Shown here piece by piece: positions 17,223 through 26,240 of a DNA stretch of 64,000 nucleotides; positions within the stretch are counted from its first letter, which is position 1, and every line of letters begins with the position of its first letter. The position numbers and the translations under genes are program-made. The notes under the pieces are model-generated. The model was not told the origin of the DNA, did no database searches, and saw only the letters and a program-made list of their open reading frames with translations. This DNA comes from Bacteroides sp. Its GTDB lineage: Bacteria; Bacteroidota; Bacteroidia; Bacteroidales; Bacteroidaceae. Location of the stretch: contig JASLCG010000029.1 of the NCBI GenBank assembly GCA_030151885.1, positions 1-64,000 of the forward strand, given 5' to 3'.

Positions 17223-19343
17223 ATGAAAACAATAAATAAAATATTAGGGTTAGTACTTATGGCAACTGTAGCATTAGTGAGTTGTTCTAGAGACTATGAT
17301 GCCCCTCCAAGAGAGCCTATTTATGATGGACCAGAAGCAAATATTACAATAAAGGCTCTTAAAGAAAAATTCTCGGGAGTTTTGAATAGCTCAAGTGTTG
17401 GAGTAGAATATATAGATACAGAGTATATTATTAATGCTAGGCTAGTTAGCTCGGATAATGAAGGAAATGTGTATAAACAGGTTTATGTTGAAGATGAAAC
17501 TGGAGGTATTAATATTCAAGTAGATCAAAGTAACATCTCAACTATTTATCCTTATGGGCAAGAAGTGTATATTAACTTACATGGTTTATATGTTGGTCAA
17601 TATAATGGTGTATTACAAATTGGTGGAGGAGCTGAAGTTGACCCAAAAGATTCTTCTAAAAAAAGAACAACTCGTATGACATTTGTTCAATTTAAAAAGA
17701 AGGCTCTTAAATCTTTGTGGCCAAATCCAAAGCTAGTAAACATTAATAGAACAACTATTAAGAGTATTAAAGCTAAAGGCGATGATCTTCTTTGTAGAGT
17801 TGTTGAATTAAAGAATGTAACATTTGTCGATGGTGGTAAACTAACGTATGCTGAGCATGAGCAAAATACGGATAGAATATTAAAAGATGCAAATGGAGAA
17901 GAGATTGTTGTTCGTTCTTCTGGGTATGCATCTTTCCAAGCTACAACACTGCCTAAAGGTAAAGGTACAGTTACGGCTATTTTAAGTAAATATATAAAGA
18001 GTGATAATACAATAATCTGGCAGTTAGTTCTTAACTCTGTAAATGATGTTAAAGGGTTTGTTGAAGATGAAGGTAGTGTCGATCCAGAACCAGAGCCAGA
18101 GCCTACTGAAGAAGTAAATACGACTATTGCAGAATTTGCTAAAAAGTATAGTGCTGCTACAGGAGATGCTCCTATCAAAATAGAAGACGACATTGTTATT
18201 GGTGGAGTGGTAACTAGTGATGATACTGCAGGTAATATATATATGAAGCTTTACTTGCAAGATGAAACAGGAGCAATATCTTTTGGCATTAGTGATAAGG
18301 CGATTTCTAATTCATATGCAAGAGGACAAAAATTAGCTGTTAATATAAAAGGATTAGATGCAGTTGTTTATGCTGGTGTATTACAAATTGGAGTTGCATC
18401 TTCTAATGCAAATAGGCTATCTCTAGATCAGTTTAAAAGTCGTGCTACAGTAATTTCTAAGGATAATAATGTAAGTCCATTAACCACAACAATTGCAGCT
18501 TTAGATAATTCGATGATGAATAAAGTAGTAAAGCTTGAAAATGTTTATTTTACAGAGGGTGGTAAGTTAACTTATTCTGAAAGTAGAAAAAACATGAATA
18601 GAGATTTGACAGATGGTACTAATAAAATTGTGGTAAGAAATAGTGGATCTTCAACGTTTTATGCGGAAATGCTTCCTGAAGGAGCAATTTCCATTACAGG
18701 ATTGATAGAGAAGTTTAATGAGGATTGGCAGCTTACAATTCGTGATTTAAATGATGTTGTAAAAGGTGGAAGTGTAAATCCTCCAACAGATCCAGAGAAA
18801 CCAACAGATCCAGAGAAACCAACAGATCCAGAAAAACCTACTACTCCTGGAGAAAATATAGGAAGTGGTTTTATAGAGACTTTTGGTAACGCTGAAAAAG
18901 TAAACAATAGGTGGCCAGTTTTATCAGACTATACAGGGTTTGATAATAAAAACTTAATCTTTAAAGATATTGAGAAAAATCTAAGTGTTAGGGCTCAAAG
19001 TGGAATAAGTAATGTTTGGTTCCCAAAAGAAAAAGATAGCGAGCTTGAAATAACAGGTATAGCTGGTGTGACTGGAAAGAAAATATCATTGTCTTTTGAT
19101 GTCGCATCTAATTTGACTGGTACCTCCTCTACAAATTTAAATACTTTAGAAGCATGGTATGGTGACAAACAACTAAAAGTTACTTCTAAAGTAGTAACAG
19201 GTGATGATCAAAATAAGTTTTATACATTAACTGTAGAAGGAGAGTTTGATGGCGTAGATAATACTCCTTTGAGATTCATATCTAAAGTAAATACTAATAT
19301 AGAAGGCTTACGTCTTGCAAATATTAAGTTTTCTGTAAAATAA
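17223..19343 (+). CDS. Tandem DUF5689 lipoprotein with shared C-terminal module
   Basis: A 706-residue lipoprotein (ALVSCSRDYDAPP). Two DUF5689 units of about 230 residues follow, at about 40-285 and 300-520. Each has an internal repeat pattern (Y.QDETGGI.. or YLQDETGAIS, YNGVLQIG or YAGVLQIG, VVELKNVTFVDGGKLTYAE or VVKLENVYFTEGGKLTYSE). DUF5689 is predicted to have OB-like folds and is frequently found beside secreted nucleases in Bacteroidetes. A PEPEPEP linker separates the units, and a TDPEKP repeat linker precedes the C-terminal module (about 549-706, ending GLRLANIKF). The OB-type fold and the neighbouring nuclease genes suggest nucleic-acid binding; this is inference. It is 26 bases after the receptor gene and 13 before the phosphoesterase gene. 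Confidence 0.8.
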   Translation: MKTINKILGLVLMATVALVSCSRDYDAPPREPIYDGPEANITIKALKEKFSGVLNSSSVGVEYIDTEYIINARLVSSDNEGNVYKQVYVEDETGGINIQVDQSNISTIYPYGQEVYINLHGLYVGQYNGVLQIGGGAEVDPKDSSKKRTTRMTFVQFKKKALKSLWPNPKLVNINRTTIKSIKAKGDDLLCRVVELKNVTFVDGGKLTYAEHEQNTDRILKDANGEEIVVRSSGYASFQATTLPKGKGTVTAILSKYIKSDNTIIWQLVLNSVNDVKGFVEDEGSVDPEPEPEPTEEVNTTIAEFAKKYSAATGDAPIKIEDDIVIGGVVTSDDTAGNIYMKLYLQDETGAISFGISDKAISNSYARGQKLAVNIKGLDAVVYAGVLQIGVASSNANRLSLDQFKSRATVISKDNNVSPLTTTIAALDNSMMNKVVKLENVYFTEGGKLTYSESRKNMNRDLTDGTNKIVVRNSGSSTFYAEMLPEGAISITGLIEKFNEDWQLTIRDLNDVVKGGSVNPPTDPEKPTDPEKPTDPEKPTTPGENIGSGFIETFGNAEKVNNRWPVLSDYTGFDNKNLIFKDIEKNLSVRAQSGISNVWFPKEKDSELEITGIAGVTGKKISLSFDVASNLTGTSSTNLNTLEAWYGDKQLKVTSKVVTGDDQNKFYTLTVEGEFDGVDNTPLRFISKVNTNIEGLRLANIKFSVK
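18783..18836 (+). repeat. Three 18-bp in-frame direct repeats (TDPEKP linker)
   Basis: Three consecutive 18-bp copies start at 18783, 18801 and 18819. The first two are identical and the third differs by one base. They encode repeated PTDPEK units in the linker before the C-terminal module. Tandem in-frame repeats like this can change in number by slippage and alter linker length. Confidence 0.9.
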
Positions 19344-19356
19344 AAAGTAAAGAGTT

Positions 19357-20397
19357 ATGAGAATTAAACATATTCTTCTTACGCTCTGTATGGCAATGGG
19401 ATTTGTGCATGGTGTATATGCACAAAAATCCTATGCTGCATATTGTGTTGGATTTTACAATGTAGAGAATTTATTCGATACAGAAGACGATCCAAATAAT
19501 GAAGGTGATAATGATTATTTACCAACAGGTCCTTACAATTGGACTCCTGCGAAATATGAAAAAAAGCTAGATAATATAGCTAAAGTAATTAGTAGGTTAG
19601 GTAAAGATTATACACAGGTTGGCCCTGCTATACTAGGGGTTGCAGAAGTTGAAAATAGAAGAGTTTTAGAAGATTTAGTAAAAAATAGACGTATTGCTGA
19701 TATTAATTATCAAGTAGTACATTATGATTCTCCAGATAGAAGAGGTATTGATGTTGGTCTACTGTATAACCCAAAGTTATTTCAGGTGACTAATTCAAAA
19801 GCTGTACCTTATGTCTTTCCATCTGAGCCAAATTTTAAATCTAGAGATCAGCTTGTAGTAAGTGGTATGCTTGCGGGAGAACCACTACATGTAATAGTTT
19901 GCCACTGGCCTTCTAGATATGGTGGTAATAAATCGACTAAGTATAGAGAGGCTGCCGCATCTATTACACAATCTATAGTAGATTCTTTACAGAATATTGA
20001 TCCTTATGCTAATGTCGTGATTATGGGTGATTTAAATGATGATCCTACAGACAAAAGTACACGTGTTGTATTAAATGCTAAGAAGAATATTAATGATGTA
20101 AAGAAAGGTGGATTATATAATACGATGTGGAAATTATATGATAAAGGAATTGGCTCTTTAGCTTATCAAAACAAGTGGAATCTATTTGATCAAATTATTA
20201 TCTCGTATGGGCTATTAGGAAATCACAGTCAATCTGGGCTGATTTTTTGGAAGTCTGAGGTTTTTAATAAAGATTTTTTAATTCAAAAAGAGGGTAAAAG
20301 AAAAGGATATCCTTGGAGAACATTTGATGGAAGCACCTTTATTGATGGTTATAGTGACCACTTCCCTACTCTGATTTATCTTATAAAAGAGGTTTAA
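19357..20397 (+). CDS. Secreted endonuclease/exonuclease/phosphatase family protein
   Basis: A 346-residue protein with a Sec signal peptide (MRIKHILLTLCMAMGFVHGVYAQ, cleavage about 23), followed by a full EEP (DNase I-like) domain. Motifs seen are VGFYNVENLFDTEDD (metal and substrate Asn, about 31-45), LGVAEVENR (metal Glu), a central HWPSR segment, MGDLNDDPTD (catalytic Asp/Asn) and the C-terminal YSDHFP. Members act on DNA, RNA or other phosphodiesters with a divalent metal. It is the last gene of the nuclease block, followed by a terminator. In this context it likely processes nucleic-acid fragments outside the cytoplasm; the exact substrate is not proven. Confidence 0.9.
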   Translation: MRIKHILLTLCMAMGFVHGVYAQKSYAAYCVGFYNVENLFDTEDDPNNEGDNDYLPTGPYNWTPAKYEKKLDNIAKVISRLGKDYTQVGPAILGVAEVENRRVLEDLVKNRRIADINYQVVHYDSPDRRGIDVGLLYNPKLFQVTNSKAVPYVFPSEPNFKSRDQLVVSGMLAGEPLHVIVCHWPSRYGGNKSTKYREAAASITQSIVDSLQNIDPYANVVIMGDLNDDPTDKSTRVVLNAKKNINDVKKGGLYNTMWKLYDKGIGSLAYQNKWNLFDQIIISYGLLGNHSQSGLIFWKSEVFNKDFLIQKEGKRKGYPWRTFDGSTFIDGYSDHFPTLIYLIKEV

Positions 20398-20413
20398 AAA
20401 AAAGATAAAATGT

Positions 20414-20452
20414 AATAAGGCACTTTTAAATAATTAAAAGTGCCTTATTTTT
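20414..20452 (+). terminator. Terminator of the nuclease operon
   Basis: A 15-bp stem (20414-20428 with 20435-20449) with a short loop is followed by T residues, 17 bases after the stop codon of the EEP gene. Confidence 0.85.
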
Positions 20453-20461
20453 ATAGTTGAT

Positions 20462-21205
20462 ATGGAAATAAAAAAGATATTAGATCATCTAAAGAATAAA
20501 TACAATATTTCTGAGTTTATAAACTCAGATCCTATACAGTTTGTACATCGTTATAAGCATCGTAAGGACATAGAAGTAACAGCCTTTTTAGTTGCAACAA
20601 TAACTTGGGGAAAGCGTCCTATGATTTTAAAATCGGCAGAAAAAATGCTTAAAATGATGGGTAATAAGCCATATGATTATATAATGAACGAGTGTTATAA
20701 AGATATTGTAACAAGTAATAATATTCATAGAACATTTTTTGAAGATGATTTTGTTTACTTTGCAAAAGGATTAAATCGTTTATTTAACCAATATGATAGC
20801 ATAGAGCAAGTCTTTTCTGTGCCTGATTCTCTTTGGGATGGTATTACTGCATTTAGAAAAGAATTTGTAATTGCTAATAATGGAGTTGATACAAAGCATA
20901 TTTCTAATCCTGAAAAGAACTCGGCTTGTAAAAGGCTACACATGGCTCTACGTTGGTTAGTTCGTAACGATGGTATAGTCGATCTAGGTTTGTGGAAAAA
21001 TATAAATCCTAGTAGCTTATATATTCCCTTAGACACCCATGTGGCTAGTATCTCTAGAGAACTGGGACTATTAAAGAGAAAAAGCAATGATAAAAAGGCT
21101 GTTGATGAATTAACTTGTGCTCTTTTAGATGTTGACCCTAAAGATCCTATAGGTTATGATTTTGCTTTGTTTGGCTGGGGCGAAGACAGGGCTTCTAATG
21201 GTTAA
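20462..21205 (+). CDS. TIGR02757 / DUF2400 family protein
   Basis: A 247-residue cytoplasmic protein matching the TIGR02757 family. It has FVHRYKHRKDIEVTAFLVATITWGKRPMI near the N-terminus (about 27-55), KRLHMALRWLVR (about 158-169), SLYIPLDTHVASISRELGLLKRKSNDKKAV (about 183-212) and a C-terminal DPIGYDFALFGWGE. The pattern resembles helix-hairpin-helix DNA glycosylase-like folds, and a role in DNA metabolism has been suggested for the family. I make no firmer claim. It starts 10 bases after the nuclease operon terminator and is likely transcribed separately. Confidence 0.85.
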   Translation: MEIKKILDHLKNKYNISEFINSDPIQFVHRYKHRKDIEVTAFLVATITWGKRPMILKSAEKMLKMMGNKPYDYIMNECYKDIVTSNNIHRTFFEDDFVYFAKGLNRLFNQYDSIEQVFSVPDSLWDGITAFRKEFVIANNGVDTKHISNPEKNSACKRLHMALRWLVRNDGIVDLGLWKNINPSSLYIPLDTHVASISRELGLLKRKSNDKKAVDELTCALLDVDPKDPIGYDFALFGWGEDRASNG

Positions 21206-21276
21206 GGCTTGAAGTATGTAAGGATAGTGATTTGCTATTAACTATTATAAGTTGAAATCTTTAGTTTAAAAATCAT

Positions 21277-21284
21277 TATCTTTG
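21277..21284 (+). promoter_or_regulatory. -7 box of ychF promoter
   Basis: TATCTTTG followed by CAGT matches the common Bacteroidetes promoter core. TTG at 21252-21254 lies 22 bases upstream. Predicted start is near 21291, leaving a leader of about 65 bases before the ychF ATG at 21356. Confidence 0.55.
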
Positions 21285-21355
21285 CAGTTCGTATTAAAAA
21301 AATGATTTATATATCAATAGACTATCAATTTAGATAATAAGAAAATAAATTAAAT

Positions 21356-22456
21356 ATGGCTTTACAATGTGGTATTGTTGGACTTCCAAACGTAGGTAAG
21401 TCAACTCTTTTTAACTGTTTGTCGAATGCAAAGGCACAAGCTGCAAACTTCCCTTTCTGTACAATTGAACCTAATGTTGGTGTAATAACTGTTCCTGATG
21501 AGCGTCTTAATAAGCTATCGGAATTAGTAAAACCTAATAAAGTACAACCTACTACAGTAGAGATTGTAGATATTGCAGGTCTTGTTAAAGGTGCTAGTAA
21601 AGGTGAAGGACTTGGTAATAAGTTTTTAGCAAATATTAGAGAAACAGATGCTATTATTCATGTGCTGCGTTGTTTTGATGATGAAAATGTAACTCATGTT
21701 GATGGTTCAGTAAACCCTGTTAGAGATAAAGAAATTATTGATTCAGAGCTTCAGTTAAAAGACTTGGAGACAGTTGAATCTCGCATTCAAAAAGTGCAAA
21801 AACAGGCACAAACAGGAGATGCTGTAGCTAAAGTACAATATAATGTTTTAGTGAAAATTAAAGAGGCTCTTGAAGATGGTAAATCAGCTCGCTCTGTTGT
21901 TTTTGAAAATAAGGAAGATATAGATGCAGCTAATGAATTGTTTTTATTGACAAATAAGCCTGTTATGTATGTATGTAATGTAGATGAAAACAGTGCTGTT
22001 AATGGAAATAAATATGTTGATGCTGTTCGTGAGGCTGTAAAAGATGAGCATGCTGAGATTCTTGTAGTAGCGGCTAAAACGGAGTCTGATATTGCTGAGT
22101 TAGAGAGTTATGAAGAGCGTCAAATGTTTTTAGAAGATGCTGGCTTGACAGAGTCTGGAGTAAGTAGACTTATCCGTTCGGCATACACTTTACTAAAACT
22201 TCAAACTTACTTTACTGCTGGTGTTCAGGAGGTAAGAGCTTGGACATTTATGGAGGGTTGGAAAGCTCCTCAATGTGCTGGAGTTATTCATACTGACTTT
22301 GAAAAAGGTTTTATCCGTGCAGAAGTTATTAAGTATGAAGATTTTATTACCTTAGGTTCTGAAAACGCAGTAAAAGAGGCGGGAAAACTACATGTTGAAG
22401 GTAAAGAGTATGTAGTTGAAGATGGTGATATCATGCATTTCCGCTTTAATGTTTAA
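21356..22456 (+). CDS. ychF: Redox-regulated ATPase YchF
   Basis: An Obg-related P-loop protein that prefers ATP to GTP and associates with ribosomes. The 366 residues match the normal length. The P-loop is GLPNVGKST (9-17), switch II is [20 protein letters not shown], and the altered G4 motif NVDE replaces NKxD, which is the YchF hallmark that relaxes guanine specificity. A coiled-coil insertion follows switch II, and the TGS-type domain at the C-terminus includes [26 protein letters not shown]. It is followed by lgt after 11 bases, probably on the same mRNA. Confidence 0.96.
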   Translation: MALQCGIVGLPNVGKSTLFNCLSNAKAQAANFPFCTIEPNVGVITVPDERLNKLSELVKPNKVQPTTVEIVDIAGLVKGASKGEGLGNKFLANIRETDAIIHVLRCFDDENVTHVDGSVNPVRDKEIIDSELQLKDLETVESRIQKVQKQAQTGDAVAKVQYNVLVKIKEALEDGKSARSVVFENKEDIDAANELFLLTNKPVMYVCNVDENSAVNGNKYVDAVREAVKDEHAEILVVAAKTESDIAELESYEERQMFLEDAGLTESGVSRLIRSAYTLLKLQTYFTAGVQEVRAWTFMEGWKAPQCAGVIHTDFEKGFIRAEVIKYEDFITLGSENAVKEAGKLHVEGKEYVVEDGDIMHFRFNV

Positions 22457-22467
22457 TAATTAGAATT

Positions 22468-23325
22468 ATGATAGGCAATTTACTTTTGTACATAAACTGG
22501 AATCCAAACCCAGAGTTATTCCACATCTTGAGTTTACCAATAAAATATTATGGTCTATTTTGGGCGATAGGTATTATATTGGGATATATGGTGGTTAAAT
22601 ATCAATTTAAAGATAAAGGGATTGGAGAGAAGTTATTTGAGCCCCTCTTCTTATATTGTTTTTTAGGAATATTTATTGGTGCAAGATTAGGGCATTGCCT
22701 ATTTTATGATTTTGCTTATTTCTCACAACATCCTTTAGAGATAATACTACCTGTACACTTTCTTCCACAAGGGGGGTGGGTATTTACTGGATATGCTGGT
22801 TTAGCAAGCCATGGTGGTACTTTAGGACTCATAGTTGCATTATGGCTATATTGCAGAAAGACGAAGTTAAACTACATGGATGTACTTGATATGATAGCAG
22901 TAGCAACACCTATTACAGCTTGTTGGATTCGTCTAGCTAATTTGATGAACTCAGAAATTATAGGTATGCAGTCTGATGCTTCTTGGGCATTTATCTTTGA
23001 ACGTGTTGATATGATTCCTAGACACCCTGCACAGCTTTATGAAGCTATAGCATATCTTCTATTGTTTTTTGTTATGATTTTCTTATATAAGAATTATAAT
23101 AAGAAACTACATAGGGGATTCTTCTTTGGCTTATGTTTAGTGGCTATTTTTACGTTTAGATTTTTTATTGAATTTTTAAAAGAGAATCAAGTATCTTTTG
23201 AAGATACAATGACATTTAATATGGGACAATGGTTAAGTGTACCATTGGTCTTATTAGGACTAGTCTCTATCTATTATGGAAAGAAATTAGATAAAATACA
23301 TCCGATTAAAAATACAGAAAACTAA
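22468..23325 (+). CDS. lgt: Prolipoprotein diacylglyceryl transferase
   Basis: This integral membrane enzyme transfers diacylglycerol from phosphatidylglycerol to the lipobox cysteine of prolipoproteins, the first step in maturation of proteins such as the many lipoproteins in this window. The 285 residues have about seven membrane segments. Signature pieces are [12 protein letters not shown] near the N-terminus, [20 protein letters not shown] with the essential His, and [14 protein letters not shown] in place of the classic GRxGNxxNGE signature, then RHPAQLYEA. It ends before a bidirectional terminator shared with mutS. Confidence 0.95.
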   Translation: MIGNLLLYINWNPNPELFHILSLPIKYYGLFWAIGIILGYMVVKYQFKDKGIGEKLFEPLFLYCFLGIFIGARLGHCLFYDFAYFSQHPLEIILPVHFLPQGGWVFTGYAGLASHGGTLGLIVALWLYCRKTKLNYMDVLDMIAVATPITACWIRLANLMNSEIIGMQSDASWAFIFERVDMIPRHPAQLYEAIAYLLLFFVMIFLYKNYNKKLHRGFFFGLCLVAIFTFRFFIEFLKENQVSFEDTMTFNMGQWLSVPLVLLGLVSIYYGKKLDKIHPIKNTEN

Positions 23326-23340
23326 TTAGTTTTTTGCTTA

Positions 23341-23373
23341 AAAAGGGCGTTGTATTAATACAACGCCCTTTTT
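23341..23373. terminator. Bidirectional terminator between lgt and mutS
   Basis: A perfect 14-bp stem (23341-23354 with 23359-23372) with a TTAA loop and T-rich flanks lies between the convergent lgt and mutS stop codons. Confidence 0.92.
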
Positions 23374-23378
23374 ATTTT

Positions 23379-26018
23379 TTATCCTTTAATAATTCTTTTT
23401 ATCTCATTTAATTTATTTAAAGCTTCTAATGGAGTAAGATTATTTACATCCAAATTTAAAATCTCATCTCTAATTTGAGATAATACGGGGTCATCGAGTT
23501 GGAAAAAACTAAGTTGCATTCCATCTTCAATCACTTTCTTAGGCTTTTCATTTTTAGATTTAGCAGAGGCAATTTCTTTACCAGCAGGAGTGTCGCCGCG
23601 GTTTGCTTTCTCAAGGATAGTTAATATTTCACTTGCTCTACCAACAATGCTAGGTGGCATACCAGCCATTTTAGCAACATGAATACCAAAAGAGTGCTCA
23701 CTACCTCCGGGGGTTAATTTTCTAAGGAAAATGACTTTATTATCTACCTCTTTTACAGAAACATTAAAGTTCTTTATTCTATTAAAGCTCTTTTCCATTT
23801 CATTTAACTCGTGGTAATGAGTTGCAAATAGCGTTTTAGCTTTGGCTTTAGGATGTTCATGAATGTATTCAACAATAGCCCATGCAATTGAAATACCATC
23901 GTAGGTTGATGTACCTCTACCAAGTTCATCAAATAGTACCAGACTTCGCTGTGATAAGTTATTTAATATGTTCGCAGCTTCGTTCATTTCAACCATGAAA
24001 GTAGACTCACCCATTGAAATGTTATCGCTGGCACCTACACGAGTAAAAATTTTATCTACTAAGCCTACTTGAGCTCTTTCTGCGGGGACAAAACTACCAA
24101 TCTGTGCCATTAAAGTTATAAGTGCTGTTTGTCTTAATAGAGCAGATTTACCAGACATATTGGGTCCAGTTATAATTATAATTTGTTGAGAATTGCTATC
24201 TAAAAAGACATCATTTGCAATATACTGCTCACCTAGTGGTAGCTCTTTTTCGATAACAGGATGCCTACCTTTTTCAATTGATAGAATGTCACTATCTTCA
24301 ACAATGGGTCTGATATATTTGTTGCTTTTTGCTATCACAGAAAAAGAGACAAGGCAATCTAGTGCAGCAATTTGGTTTGCATTGAGCTGTATTGCCGATA
24401 TATATTCGGACAGTTCAGTAACGAGCTCTTCGAACAACTTAGTTTCGAGTGATAGTATTTTATCCTCAGCACCTAATATTTTTTCTTCATATATCTTTAG
24501 TTCATCTGTAATATATCTTTCTGCACTAACTAAAGTCTGTTTTCTTATCCACTCTTTAGGCACTTTGTCTTTATGGGTATTTCTTACCTCTATATAGTAT
24601 CCAAATACATTGTTATAAGCAATCTTAAGGCTAGGAATGCCTGTAAGTTCACTCTCCTTACGCTGTATCTCTAGAAGTTTATCTTTTCCAGAATATGCTA
24701 TGTTTCTAAGTTCGTCTAGATCTTCATTTACATGATCTTTAATAACTCTGCCTTTGTTGATTAATAAAGGAGGGTCGTTAACGATCTCTCTTTCAATTCT
24801 GTCTCTAATGCTTTTACATAAGTTTAACTGCTCTCCTACTCTTCTAAGGCTTTGCTCTTCCGAGTTTTCACAAGCTTTTTTTATAGGCTCAATAGCTTGT
24901 AATGCTACTTTTAATTGTACAACTTCTCTAGGAGATACACGGCCAACAGCAACTTTGGAAATAATACGTTCTAAATCTCCTATTTGATGAAGTTGCTCAA
25001 TTAGTAGATCTTTTAGTTCAGGTTTCTTGAAGAGATGTTCAACAACAGCGTGCCTGTTTTGGATTGATTTAACATCCTTAAGAGGAAAGACAATCCATCT
25101 CTTCAAAAGACGACTTCCCATAGGTGTTGTTGTTTTATCTAAAACCTGTAAAAGACTACTACCACCATCGTTCATGCTAGATAATAGCTCAAGATTCCTT
25201 ACTGTAAACTTATCGAGTCTTACATATTTTTCTTCTTCAATACGAGATAAAGTAGTAATATGATCTATGTTATGATGCTGCGTTATTTCTAAATATTGTA
25301 GAATAGCACCTGCTGCTATAATACCATTTTCAAGATGATCCACACCAAAGCCTTTAAAACTATTTATTTCAAAATGATTAAGTAGTTTTTCATTTGCTGT
25401 TTGGGCTGTAAATACCCAATCATCAAGCTCGTATGTAAAGTATTTAGGACCAAACTTTTCTATAAATAGTTCTTTTCTTCCTCTTTCAAATAGGATTTCT
25501 TTAGGTCCAAAATTTGTTAATAACTTATCAATATAATCTATACTACCCTCTGCTGTAAGAAATTCTCCAGTAGATATGTCTAATAAAGAGATTCCACATA
25601 CATGTTTGTTAAAGTGAATAGCTGCTAAAAAGTTGTTTTCTTTGTTATTTAAGATATTATCATTTATGGATACACCAGGTGTTACTAGTTCCGTAATTCC
25701 TCTTTTTACTAGTTTTTTAGTAAGCTTTGGGTCTTCTAACTGATCGCATATAGCAACTCTTTTTCCTGCACGTATTAATTTAGGTAGATAAGTATCTAGT
25801 GCATGGTGAGGGAACCCTGCTAGCTCAACAGAACTAGCTTTCCCGTTTGCACGCTTAGTTAATGTAATTCCTAAGATTTCTGAAGCCAAAACAGCATCAG
25901 TAGAAAAAGTCTCGTAAAAGTCTCCACACCTAAAGAGCATTATTGCATCAGGGTGTTTTGCTTTCAGTTCAAAGAACTGTTTCATCATAGGAGTCTGTGC
26001 TATCTTTTTATTTTTCAA
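23379..26018 (-). CDS. mutS: DNA mismatch repair protein MutS
   Basis: The mismatch-recognition ATPase, 879 residues. The N-terminal mismatch-binding domain contains [14 protein letters not shown] (about 28-41; Phe-x-Glu motif as FYE). Connector, lever and clamp domains follow. The ATPase has Walker [14 protein letters not shown] (about 616-628), Walker [13 protein letters not shown], and [12 protein letters not shown]-terminal tail carries the short MutS dimer helices. It stands divergent from leuS. There is a CAAAGATA (minus-strand TATCTTTG) box at 26057-26064, suggesting a promoter about 40 bases upstream of the start. Confidence 0.97.
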   Translation of the reverse strand: MKNKKIAQTPMMKQFFELKAKHPDAIMLFRCGDFYETFSTDAVLASEILGITLTKRANGKASSVELAGFPHHALDTYLPKLIRAGKRVAICDQLEDPKLTKKLVKRGITELVTPGVSINDNILNNKENNFLAAIHFNKHVCGISLLDISTGEFLTAEGSIDYIDKLLTNFGPKEILFERGRKELFIEKFGPKYFTYELDDWVFTAQTANEKLLNHFEINSFKGFGVDHLENGIIAAGAILQYLEITQHHNIDHITTLSRIEEEKYVRLDKFTVRNLELLSSMNDGGSSLLQVLDKTTTPMGSRLLKRWIVFPLKDVKSIQNRHAVVEHLFKKPELKDLLIEQLHQIGDLERIISKVAVGRVSPREVVQLKVALQAIEPIKKACENSEEQSLRRVGEQLNLCKSIRDRIEREIVNDPPLLINKGRVIKDHVNEDLDELRNIAYSGKDKLLEIQRKESELTGIPSLKIAYNNVFGYYIEVRNTHKDKVPKEWIRKQTLVSAERYITDELKIYEEKILGAEDKILSLETKLFEELVTELSEYISAIQLNANQIAALDCLVSFSVIAKSNKYIRPIVEDSDILSIEKGRHPVIEKELPLGEQYIANDVFLDSNSQQIIIITGPNMSGKSALLRQTALITLMAQIGSFVPAERAQVGLVDKIFTRVGASDNISMGESTFMVEMNEAANILNNLSQRSLVLFDELGRGTSTYDGISIAWAIVEYIHEHPKAKAKTLFATHYHELNEMEKSFNRIKNFNVSVKEVDNKVIFLRKLTPGGSEHSFGIHVAKMAGMPPSIVGRASEILTILEKANRGDTPAGKEIASAKSKNEKPKKVIEDGMQLSFFQLDDPVLSQIRDEILNLDVNNLTPLEALNKLNEIKRIIKG

Positions 26019-26056
26019 AGTGAATGATGTTTTCAGAGATTATACATATAGTAGTG

Positions 26057-26064
26057 CAAAGATA
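26057..26064 (-). promoter_or_regulatory. -7 box of mutS promoter
   Basis: On the minus strand this reads TATCTTTG followed by CAC, a Bacteroidetes -7 core 38 bases upstream of the mutS start. No clear -33 element is visible. Confidence 0.5.
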
Positions 26065-26171
26065 ATAACAAATTAAAGTTAGAATAGTCTTATGTTTTAA
26101 TAATAATTAGGCAACAAGCTATGACTGATACTTTTTTTTAAATCTAAAGTGTATGATACTTATAGTTTGAT

Positions 26172-26179
26172 TATCTTTG
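26172..26179 (+). promoter_or_regulatory. -7 box of leuS promoter
   Basis: TATCTTTG matches TAnnTTTG; the predicted start is near 26186, 55 bases before the leuS ATG. The -33 element is unclear. Confidence 0.5.
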
Positions 26180-26240
26180 TTTTCTAATAAATAAAGATTT
26201 ATAGAAATATCGTAGAATCACTATAAAATTATAATTAATT

